A stretch of DNA of 64,000 nucleotides, taken from assembly GCA_021234535.1 (NCBI GenBank), contig SFZH01000008.1, positions 5,898,897 to 5,962,896 on the forward strand. The letters run 5' to 3'. Positions 14,101 to 26,100 of the stretch are shown one piece after another. The notes below the pieces were generated by a model. The model was not told where the DNA came from, did not search any database, and saw only the letters and a list, made by a program, of their open reading frames with translations. The translations under genes were made by a program, and so were the position numbers. The DNA is from Stichopus chloronotus (taxonomy: Eukaryota > Echinodermata > Holothuroidea > Aspidochirotida > Stichopodidae). Numbering within the stretch: position 1 is the stretch's first letter; every line of letters begins with the position of its first letter.

Positions 14101-17100
14101 CAGATCTCATATTTGGTTTGGTTTGGGTATTTGGTTTTTGTTTGAGTGAAGCCTAGCACATGTAAAATGTTTGCAAAAATTGTAACTGCTGTTTTGTCGA
14201 TTACGAAATGAAACTGCAAGACTCAATGTAAACAACATCGACGTATAAATTATGACAGGCCTACTTCACCAACTTCTCTAAACACATGGTATTTTCTGGT
14301 ATTCCATTAGTCGTAAAGATTTCTGTTTTTTGGCCTAAACTGTTCTGGCATGAATGGTGAATTAATTGGGTCAGATGAGCAATATTTGCCTATTCATCAG
14401 AGTTAATCCACTCCTACAACAAGCATGAATCAGGTGACAGTGGTTGTACTAACTTCAGCTTCTATTTCATGTATTAGGACTAGGAATGCCCTAGACATTG
14501 CAAAGTTTTTCTTGGTGAATGAATTCCCCTCCTTGGATTCATTCCTCACAATTTGAGGTGTAGCCTACTTCTAGCCACTAGCGCGGATACCATTCTCATC
14601 TAGTAATCGCGTTTCCCTGTGATTGCCGTCCGCCGGAAAGACTTTGGACACTGGAAATAATTATGTACAAATGAATAGTAACGTTTGACGTTACGGTTAA
14701 TACATATTAAAATACTACGTGCTGGTCTCATGAAATGAGCCAATAGCAGTGATCGAACAATGAAAACAAATAATGGTACCTAGGCTAACTTTCACCCTAT
14801 CACCAGATTTGCCTACGGCAGAAATAGGATATCGCTAAGAGAGACTGAAAACAGTTGAAGGAGAGTAGAATATTACCATGATATTTACGTAACTTATCAG
14901 TCGTAGGTCCTTTCCCCATCATCACTCCCATCATTTCTCACGATGGCTGTGATTAGCTTCTACTGAATGTGGTAGCGAAAAACAATGGTTTTAGTTAAAA
15001 GTCGTGTGCATAATTAAAACAAGTGTCCAGAGTCTGTGAGAGCAGCGATCAAGGAGGGGAGTAAACACGCTTCTGGAAGAGCAGCACAGTAGCGCAGTAG
15101 AGTAAATATGTAGAGGTTCCTTGAGAGGTGACGGAACCAAGATATAGGAGCACAAACTTTCCACCCCGAGCAGACTCTGCAGAATCTAGGAATGCCCTAG
15201 CATTAGATTAAACCTTTGAAGCAGGCCTATTACTAGCACCAGTATTTAACCAAATTACTTTATAGTCACAAAGTAACATTTTTATGTTGACAAATAATTT
15301 CTATGACTATTTCAGTTTTAAAGTTCTATGCATCAATAAACCACAGTTTTTCAATAATTTTAGATTGAAAGGTTCAACAATGTTGGACCGTGCATAAACT
15401 GAAGGATAATGCACCGTCAGGGGTTAATGCAAGTGATGCGCATGAGAGCTGTGCAAAATGAGAAATTTATTTTACCTCTTCATAAAGAATGTGAATTGAG
15501 TACTTGGAATACATGTTTGAATGGATGTATTAACTAATTTTTGTCAAACATAGCAACTATGTAGAAAGCCACATGCTTCTTTTCAATCAATATAGCCTCA
15601 TAGGTTAGTAGCTGATGCGACGAATATTGCATCGTTCATTTGTATCCACCATGTTGGGTACACAACAGAGAATTGTATAAATTGCACATAAATTTGAAAA
15701 TAAGAACTGAAAGAGTACAAACAGTTCCTCTTTTTTTTATTGTGACCACCAATGTGAAAAATGAAAGTCTGCCAAAGACCTCATTGCTGAAGCACACCAT
15801 GTTAAATTAGCGTCTTGACTCAGCATGACTTACAGCGCAGGTATTGTTGGCAAACAATGACAACTTGCCTGCAGTACTAGGTGGTTAGCTACTTAACTTT
15901 TGGGCTATTCTGGATTGTGTGCAGTCAGTTTGAGCCTCATTCATGATGCATACTGACTGCTCACATTGATCTCTTGGCCCGGTGATGATCAAAATGGTTT
16001 GATCAGAGACTTCCCTTACTGCCTTAAGTGCTGTCATTCATTATGTTATCCTGATAGGTCAATCAATCAACAAATAATTCTCATGCTATTTAGGTTTTTG
16101 AAGATACATGGAAAAACTTCAGTGGTTTCTTTAAAGGGGAATTCCAGTCAAAGAACATGTCTTCTGACTTATTTTAGCTATTTCAAACCATTGTCATTCA
16201 TACTCTTGATGTTTTGAAATGAACTTCTCATGGGCAGTGTCACTGTGTGCGACCCGAAATGATTACACGGAAAGGGGTAATTCACAGCGTGTACTCCCTC
16301 ACCTCATATAACCTATGCATTACCGTATTGACCATGGTCTAGCATCTGGCAATTTGTGTGTGTGTGTGTATCTGGTCACCGCCCTTCCGTAATTGCCAGC
16401 CTTTTGGTCTGCCAGTGAAGTTTTTGCACTGCGTTTGCATCTGTGAAATCCTATTACCATCGCCAAGTTTTCAACCTTTTCGATCGTTATACTAGGACTC
16501 CTCATCCTTGCCATCATCTTTGAGCCTGTTTTGGATGAGTATCCTTTCTATTTCGTGTCTTTTGGCACGTTTTTCGACACGTGTGTGTTGGGTCCGGGCT
16601 AGGCCTCGTACCCACTATGATAGTTACGTTATTGATATTCTTGTCTTGTATCGTACATACGTAACTGTGTTAGGCTCTGTTTTTAGCCTCCTGGTGTGTT
16701 TCACGTTACTCCTTTGTAATAGCACTCGGGGTTCGTTCCCCACTGCTTTTCCAATTTCCTGTGCCACGTTGTCTAGCGCGGGGAATCCTTTCCCTTAGCG
16801 CGGGCTTCCGGCCTACAGTTTCCTTTTTTTTTTCGAACCCTTGGGTTTGATTCAGGTTTCCTTCGCGGGTTTGGGTTCCCGCTGGAACTAGCCTGTTACG
16901 TGTATCTGTGTACTTGCATATCTCTGTACTTGCATATTCGTTTCCTTAGCCTCTCCTCTTCAGCTAGTATGGAGAGAAACCAAGATACCTGCACTTCGTG
17001 CAAAAGCTTTAGGCCTTTTTCTACGTGGGACTTCCACACACAATGCCCCAGGTGTAGGACTTGCGACGAGACTCTGCCCTGCGCCGTATGCCGCGCGTGG

Positions 17101-20100
17101 CCTGCCGACCGTTGGGCCTCCTCCGTGGAATGACTTTGCAAGCGAGAGGAACAGCGAGGGAAATCTGCAGCAAAGGGTCAGAAGAAAAAGCCGTCTTCCG
17201 GCCAGCCCGCGGCACCCCAACCGGAGCGCCGTACCCGGGAGTCGTTGGCGGATCAGAGACCCTGGGATCCGGATTCCGAGAGCCGTGGCTGTACGAGAAC
17301 CCGCGAGCTGAGCGCCGCGAACCGTACCCGGGATTCCAGCCGTAGCCGGGACACCCAGCCGAGTCCACGCTCTGGGACCCCTTCCGCTTGGGCCGCCATA
17401 GCAAATGGCGTAAGACCCAGTATGAGCGAAGAGCGATCGCCCACGGCGCCGCAGGGCCCGTCGGCCCCGACATCCGATCCAGCGCGCCACTCGGCTTCAC
17501 CCTCACGGGACGCCGACCTAGTGTTCCACAGTGGAGCGTCTCGTGAGATGCCAGCGATGATTACGCCCCCGCGTGACCGCGGAGAACCCCTCTCGGATGG
17601 GGAGGATGACGAGCCTCTTCGCTGCACAGACATCTCCACAGAGGCGTTCGAGCACGCCGCCACGGTCCTGAGATGAACGTTAGGTTATGCCCCAGCCCCG
17701 GCCGCGGCAAAGGCCCCGGCATCGCGGCTCATGCTAAACGCAGCGTCACCGAACCCGCTAGCGTCTAAACCAGTCGATGCGGAATGCGGTCAACGCTTCG
17801 AATCTCTTGCATCAGCTCGCCAATGGTCCGCCTTCCAGCAGGATGTGGCCCGCGCCTTCCACGTCGAGGAAGTGGACTGGGTAAATCTGTTTTCCGCCCC
17901 ACACATTCCGGCACGCGTCCGGGAACGGCTACGCGCAGCAGGAACCCTGGACGCACGGGATAGGTTCAGGGACAAGAATGCATGCCGTCTTGAGTCCAGC
18001 CTTTATGATGTGGACAGGGCTTCCAGGGCCGGGCTAAAGTACGGAGCTGCTCAACCGTTCGTTTACGCAGGCTCACTCAGCGGGTATTTCCCCCCGCGGA
18101 GACAGGCACGGTCATTGCCTTGTTAGGTTCGGTCGCCCGTAGCGTGTTCGACCAGTTCGCTCGTGTCTCGATTAAGGCCACGACTACCAGGCGCGACCAG
18201 GTCTTAGACTCCTTGGATTAGTCCTCGCGTACCGCAGTAGAGGCTTTCCGCAATTTGCCTATCCTGGGAAACGACCTCTTCGGGGGTCAATTCGATGCTA
18301 AGTTGCACGAGGAAGCCGAGCGCCTGAAGGCTCTCCGGGAGGCGGATGAGCACATGTCGCGCCTAGGAAACCCCAGCAGCTCGCAGCCCCGCCAGCAGAA
18401 TTCAGGGCGAAACCGGCGAGCAGGCCAAGGGCAATACCGCCAGGGGAAGGGTTCCCAGCAGCAGCCCTACCAGCCCTATTCGCGGTAAGGCGGCTCGGGC
18501 AGCTGTGACAGCCGCTCGGACAATCGGCAGCAGCAAGCGAACCAGAATAACTACCGCTCGCACAACAGGGGTGGCCGCTCCAAGCGGCCCTAGGGATGCC
18601 CACCCCACCGTTATGCCGAAGCCGGTGGGGGGCGGTTGCAATACTTTCTACAGGCTTGGCGCAACATCGCGCCAGACCCTTGGGTGCTCGGGGTCATAGC
18701 CGACCGCTACCGAATCGAGTTCACCGTCCCTCCACCGTCATCTGGCCTCGTCTGGCCAACGCCTATCCCAGACGACCAGGCCAAAAGGGTCGTTCTCGAG
18801 CAAGAGCTACAGGACCTTCTTACCAAAGGCGCAGTTGTGCAAGTTAAGGCAGAGAACGACCTTCTTGTCCATTCGACATTTTTCCTAACACCGAAAAAGA
18901 ACGGCACTGGGAGGCCGATATTAAACCTGAAGCCGCTCAACAAGCACTACGTCAAACCCCGGGGTTCCGGATGGAGACTTTGGCAACCATCCGCCACCTC
19001 CTGCGTGAAGGGATGTGGGCAACGTCTATCGATCTCAAGGATGCCTACCTACACATCCCAATCCATCAGGCATCGAGGTGCTTCCTTGCCTTTCGCTACC
19101 GGAACGCCGATTATCACTTTGTGGCCCTACCGTTCGGCCTTTCGACCGCCCCGTGGGTATTCATTCGGGTCACCCGCACAGTACTCGCCCACTTGCGTCG
19201 GATTGGGGTTACGGTCTTCGCATATCTCGACGACTGGCTCGTGTTGGGGTCGTCGGAAGCGGACGCACGCGCAAGCACGAACCTTGTGCTCAACACCTTA
19301 TGCGATCTCGGGTGGATCGTAAACAAGGAGAAATCGGCCCTAACCCCATCGCAATCCATTGTCTACCTCGGCGCATGCCTCGACCTCTCCTCCGGGATGG
19401 CGTTCCCAACAGAGGAGCAGGTGTTGGACCTCCGGAAAGGAGCGATCCAACTGCTGTCGGCTCCCCAGTCCCCTGCCCTGCTGTGGCAGCAGCTGCTGGG
19501 CAGGATGGCGAGCCTAGTCGATCTCCTAGGCTTATGCCGCCTCCACATGCGGCCCCTGCAACGACACTTCCTCGCGTTTGCGCCCATGCCGGACTTGCAT
19601 CCGGCCACGTTGATACCCCTACCGGTGGACCTCCGCCCATTCCTCCAATGGTGGACATACGGGGACAGGCTCACGGCAGACAGGCTGTTTCGCAACAACA
19701 CCCCCCTAGTGACAATCACCACCGACGCGTCACTAACGGGCTGGGGCGCGACCTGGAACGACCGAGTGGCAGCGGGGGTTTGAGGCCCACAGGACGTGGC
19801 CCAACATATCAACGTCCTCGAAACGCAGGCAGTGACCAATGCGATTCGTCACTGGCGCTCAGCCCTAGAGGGACATACGGTCACAGTCCGGTCAGACAAC
19901 TCGACCACCGTCGCGTACATCAACCGCCATGGCGGCACCAAGTCCGCGGCCCAGCTGTGCAAGGTCTGGGACCTCCTAATGTTATGCGAATCCCTCCGGA
20001 TCACGCTCCGGGCGTCGCACCTCGCGGGCCAGGCCAACGTCATCGCTGATGCCATCTCCCGGGGCAACTACGACTCCGGGGCTTGGACCCTCGCGCAGCG

Positions 20101-23100
20101 ATGGGCGGACCATATCTTCACTCTCTACGGTCAGCCATCCGTAGACATGTTCGCGTCACCGGCTGACGCGCGCCTGCCAACCTACGTGTCACGTTACGCG
20201 ACTCCCTCGTCGTGGAGGGTGGACGCCCTCTCCGTCCCGTAGACTGGCCTCTCCATGTACGGCTTCCCGCCGTTCGCCCTCATTCACACAGTGCTCCACC
20301 GACTCCAGAGCACCCCGGCGGACATGCTGCTCGTCGCGCCGTACTGGCTGAACCAACCGTGGTTCCCCCTCATCCTCCGGCTCCTGTGCGACCTCCCGCT
20401 CCTCTTTCCCCCAGTCCCGGACCTGCTCACACAGAGGATCGGGGCCCTCCGGCACCAGGGCCTACCGATGCTCCGGCTGGCTGCATGGCCTCTGTCCTGT
20501 TGTCCCTGCAAGCGGCGGGCTTTTCTGCGGAGGCTGCAAACATTGCCGCGGCAGCCAGACGTGCCACGACGGTTCGCACTTACGACTCGCGTCTGGAGTG
20601 ATATTACAACTGGGCAGCCGACCATTCTCTCGATCCCATGGTAATGTCCGCCCCGGATCTGGCCACCTTACTCTGCGCCCTCTTCCGAGAGGGGAAGCAG
20701 GTCAGCACCATCCGAAACTATCGCTCAGCCATAGCGGCGGTCCATCGCGGCTTTCCGGACGGATCGACAGTAGGCACCAACGCGGGGCTTCGACAGCTCC
20801 TGCGGGGCATGTTTCACCAACGCCCCCAGTGCGACGCCTAACACCATCCTGGTCCATCAACGCGGTCCTCGATAAGCTGGCCAAGGCCCCATACGAGCCT
20901 CTCCATAACGCCCCGCTCAACCTCCTCACGCTGAAGACCCTGTTTCTCGTGGCGGCGGCCTCGGCCCGGCGCCGGGCCTCGCTCCACGCATTGACTCTCC
21001 AGCCGGGCTTCATCCGCTTCGACCCCGCCGGGGTCCGCCTGCTTCTGGACCCACAGTTCCTAGCGAAGAATCAGTCGATCTCGTTCACGCTGGGCGAAAT
21101 CAAACTCCCGAAGCTCAGCACCGCTTCCTCGGTCACGGAGGACAGGCTGCGCTGTCCAGTACGCGCTCTTAAATGGTACATCGAGTGCACGAAGAGCGTC
21201 TGCACGTCGGACTGCCTGTTCATCCTGCCACGCCGCCCATTCACGCCGGCCTCGAAAGAGACACTTTCTCGCTGGCTAGTTTCCTTGATCCGGCCCCACG
21301 CCGAAACATCGGAACGCGTCCGGGCGCACGATCTGCGCGGACATGCCACCTCCACCGCGTGGTTTCGGCGCGTACCCCTGGAGGACATACTTGTCGCGGC
21401 AGCATTGAAAACTCCGTCCTCCTTTGTATCATGCTACTTGACGAGCACGCCTACGGCCGATGAATCTTTCGCTAGGGCGGTACTTCGGCCTCCCGTGGGG
21501 TCGCGTTCGCAGCAGCTGAACCTTCCCGCCACCGACACACCTGTGTCACAAAATGCATAGGTTATATGAGGTGAGGGAGTACGCGCTGTGAATTCCCCAA
21601 AACTTACTGGTTTGGGAATTTGCTAGCGACGTACTCACCTCATATAACGACCCGCCCGTCTCCCCGCTTCAGGTTCTCTCGGTAGTCGTGGCCGTGACAG
21701 TATAACGCACGCTACGGGCGCGCAGCTGCGCTTTTCGATAGCGGCTAACAGGCCACACCTGGGGCGCTACTTCGAAGGACTCTGCCTCTTCCGACGCCGA
21801 CGGTCGGTCTTTGCCCACAGAGGGTTAGGTAAGCACCGCTATGGTTCATCCCCCCTTCTGCCTCCTACCGCTTGGCACTTCACTGTCATCCCAGGCTTTG
21901 TCGACCTGGAAATTATGGAAGGGCGGTGACCAGATACACACACACCCACACACAAATTGCCAGATGCTAGACCATGGTTAATACAGTAATGCATAGGTTA
22001 TATGAGGTGAGTACATCGCTAGCGAATTCCCAAACCAGTAAGTTTTGGGGAATACACGTGTCACCCCTTATTTTGCACTTGTGCCATAAGCATGGTGAAA
22101 CTGCGAAAAAGAACAAAAAATTGATTAGAGAAGAAAACAATAGTACACTAAATGAACAAATAAAATACATTGCATGCACACATAGATTTCACGTACAGGA
22201 TATAAAACAGATACGAAACATGATTAACCAATCAAGATTCTCTGTTGGAAAAAATAAAAAGGACATTCAATTAACTTGTGAGGATCATCTGCAGGAAACC
22301 TTCATTTTAACACACCCCCTTTTAACATCTCATACACATGACACTTTCCAAATACATACTCTTAAAATATTTACTTTGACTTACAAAATCGTTACGGGGT
22401 TATTGCTTCACACACAATGAGACAACTGCGGGTAGCTGGACTGACAGGGGTGACTGGGATAATGGCGGTGACAGGGGTAACTACGTTGACTGGGGTAAAC
22501 CTGTTATGGAAAATAAGGGATTCTGACTAACCCTCGAACAAATATGCAATTTAGCATGCAATTCAACTTTAAACTTTCATTACAAAGACTTAGCCAGCAT
22601 AAGCATACATAAATAGACGTACGGGAAAATAAGACAGACACTAAAAATACTCAACGAATATAACTCTGCCTGAATAGGATAACCATACGACAGCTCATAC
22701 ATTATCAACAATTTCTCGAGGAGCATACAACTTCAGACAGCTTAATTGTCTACACCAAAAAATAGGTAAATTTAACTTATTCTGAAGATAAACGGTTGTA
22801 CCAGAGGATGCGGGCGAACAGAAAGAAGACTAGAACAGAAGTGACCAGTACAGCCACGTAGACCCACGCCACTCTTTTCTAAAAAGAAACATGCACCTGC
22901 GTGCATTCTTGTCACGCCTTGCACCTTGGAACCCTGCCAAGTGAGTGCCTGCACAGTCTGCCGAGAAACTTATCTGTGACACTCTTAACAGGCAGCATAA
23001 TATGTTCAAACTTCCCGCCCAACAGAGTTTCTAACACTACACTATGCATGTATATGAAGGGCGTGGCCATTTTGATGTAATTAGACACACTGTGTATTGA

Positions 23101-26100
23101 ATGTGGATACCACAACATAGAATTAGCAATTGATAAAATCAAAGATAAAACACATAAGGAGAGAAATTTCTCATCAAAAGGCCACATTACGCAGCTTAGG
23201 GCAGTGCGAACAATACCTTGAAGATAGAGATCTAGTACAAAGGGAACCTTTTCAGAGACAGGGGAATAAGCCATCTAATTACTAATTATTTAGGACGATC
23301 AGGTTGGTTGTCGTGGATTAGAGCTGGTTGTCGAATACATTACAAACCACAGAGATCACGGTCAATTACATCATAATGGCTGTGCCCTCATATACATGCA
23401 TAGTGCTAGAAACTCTGTTGGTTAGGAGGTTTAAACATATCATGTTGCCCATGAGAAGTTCATTTATAAATGTCAAGAATGTGAATGAAAATTGCTTAAA
23501 CAAGTCAGAAGACATGTTCCTTGACTGTAATTCCCCTTTAATGATTGAATGCATCCCACTTACAGTAATTTTCAATTGAGTAGTCGGTCAAACAAGGGCC
23601 CACCAATTTTGTTTTAGTCTACAGAGTTGATCACAGAATTTAATTAACAGGATTTCTGGATTGCTTCAAAATTTTTTACTGTGCTACTTCATATAAGATA
23701 GATGGAAAGTATCAGAGAGCTATTGCTTTATGAAATATTAATGACTTTCTTTAGTCAGCCAGACTGTGGTTAAATGTTTCACAGATCTTTGAGCTGGAGA
23801 AATTTCTTGTCAAATGTTATTATCTGATTTGTCACTTATTAAAATAAGAAAATATAAGTAAAGAGAGAGAGAACCTAGAACATTCTCCGCAAAGTGCTGA
23901 TAAAAATCAAAGATTTTTTAACCCAAGACTTCAGAGTGTGATTGGAAAAGGGATTGTGTAGTGTTGGGGAAAGGGGGGGGGGGATGTTTGATCATCAGGT
24001 GCAGTCCAGGGTAGGAGGGACTTCTGAAGAGGTAAAGATTTTGTGAATGGTGTTTATTTATACACCGTACCATTTTTTTTGTGAAGAAATTGCTATTCTT
24101 AACCATATTTTTAGTACTGCAAATTCTGTAACCGAAGGAATTTTGTGTTTGCTCAACATGTTTCCATAAATGTTTCAAAGAAGGCAGTCCTTACCCATTG
24201 CTATGTGTACCACAATGTCTGCACCATTTGTGCTGTAGAAGTGCAAACCATCTGCACCATCATATGCTGTAGGTGTGCTAATGATCTGCACCATCTTATC
24301 TTGTAAGTGTGCCAATTGATACCATCGCATGCTGCAGACATGCCAATCATCTGTACCATTACATGCTGTGAGTGTATCAATCATTTGCACCACCATGTTG
24401 TATATATGCTCGTCGTTGATACCATTGTATTCTGTAAGCATGCCAGTCATCTGTATCATTGTATGCTGTAGGTGTGCCAATCGTCTACCCCATGGTATGA
24501 TGTAGGCATGCCAGTCATCTGTACCATTGTATACTGTATGCCAAACATCCTCACCATCCTATGTGTGTCCATCCTATGTGTGTCCATCATTGGTAGCGTT
24601 GCATGCTGTCGGCATTTTAATAATCTCTACCATTGCATACTGTAGGTGTGCCAATCATATGTACCATGGTATGCTTTTTGTGTGCCAAGCACTGATACCA
24701 TCATATGCTATAGGCATGCCAATCATCTGCACTACTGTATGCTACAGGCATGCCAATTGTCGACCAGAATGTTAAAATGATCATTGCAATCTACCTCACT
24801 GTAGTGTGTGTTACTGTAGATTTGCCTGGACTCAATTTAAGGCCACAGTCCATAGCACTGCTTAGCCATTTCTTTTATTTTCTCCATAATTTCATGCAAT
24901 TAGTGGGCTTCCCTTTTAGCATCCTCTTGACATTGAATATAGCCTGATGGATATCAAGCCTTTTCTCTTTTTTTTTGGAAAAGTTAATTACATTTTTCTC
25001 CTGGCATGAGGCAATATCTACCATATGGAAGCATTTGGCTAAAATTTTTCTCGGTTTGTCTCGAAATACTGTATTGCAAGCATGGGATTTTGGTTATGGG
25101 TCGCCTCACATAGGAGCAAATCAACCTTTACAAGTATCGAAGTGGAAAAATATCTTCTCCAATCCAAGGTTGTAATATCTTTGCTTTCCTCGTTTGCTGT
25201 TTTTTTATTTTCATTTCATTCCCTGGGGATGTTTGATGGGGTAGTTTTACCTCAGTTTAGATGTAATTACATCATGCTGGTTACTTGCAACTCTCAGAAG
25301 GAGTAAAGCAAACCGGAAAAGGTAGTTGGCAGTTCATCCTCTTTGGACCATACGAAAGGAAGACGAATATTTCATTTGAAGAGACTTCACTCGTTTCAAG
25401 TGATAGGTAGTTGGGAGAAGACCTTTTGTATGGAGTTTGTTTTCCAAAATAAGTCATAAAGGTGCTTCATGCATAGATTATGAGATGAAAGTGACATAAG
25501 TAACAAAATGTTTGCAAAGAATATTCTGCAGTGAAGTTGACAGAAAACATGGATTGCATTTAATTTTTTTTTTTTTTAAACTTTTAACTGTGAGTCTTAC
25601 TTTCTGGGTAAAAGTGTGTTTTTATCAAGGGGCAAGTTTGTTTATAATTCCTACTGTCAAGGAGTGGCGATAGTTGTAATGGATTACTTACCAGTAATTG
25701 TGACAACAATTGCAAATGTCACAATGTTAGGCTGCTTTGTAAAGTATGAAATGAAACTGGCAACTGTTTTATGAGTGTCAGCAGTCCATGAATAAATGTA
25801 TCAACCAGTCAGTCACTCAGTCATTCAAATCAATCAATCAGCCTCTTTAGGTTCATGTATTGGATTGTAGTAGTGCCTGCTAAAGTTATTATTTCACATT
25901 AAAATTGATAATCAGGGAGTTTTCTGTTCTTCTCAATCTGAGACTTTATTCCAAGATCAAACAAAAGACACAAGTGACTCAAGAACTGTATCATAGGTTT
26001 CTGTAGTCCTTCCAGGTCTGACAGGTCTTGAACACTGAGTTAAGCAGTACTTGGGCATTTATTGTTCCAGAAAGATGATATTACTGATCACATCACTGCA

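Larger units (their letters stand above)
16279..22053 (+). mobile_element. DIRS-like tyrosine-recombinase retrotransposon, decayed
   Basis: 5775-bp insertion, strikingly GC-rich against the AT-rich intron. Domain order along the plus strand: Cys-rich gag, reverse transcriptase (YLDD), RNase H (TDAS, E, DNS), linker, tyrosine recombinase. Ends are split inverted repeats: about 16298-16400 matches the reverse complement of 21910-22013, while the outermost 20 and 40 bases differ. An internal complementary region at 21553-21650 is the reverse complement of the two outer ends joined, as in DIRS1. No target duplication; left and right ends share AAT. All reading frames are broken by stops and frameshifts, so this copy is inactive. 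Confidence 0.95.

Noticed and set aside
16960..17506. Minus-strand frames of 161 and 176 codons
   Set aside because: Arg/Gly-rich shadow frames opposite the gag region of the DIRS element.
19015..20049. 344-codon plus-strand frame overlapping the RT and RNase H
   Set aside because: Shadow frame in GC-rich element DNA; the RT and RNase H motifs are in a different frame.
21974..22420. 148-codon plus-strand frame across the DIRS right end
   Set aside because: It starts inside the inverted repeat and outer end of the element and runs into AT-rich intron; no family resemblance and no splice support.
22912..23274. 120-codon minus-strand frame with hydrophobic stretches
   Set aside because: Overlaps one arm of a fold-back repeat; no homology I recognise and no start or splice context.
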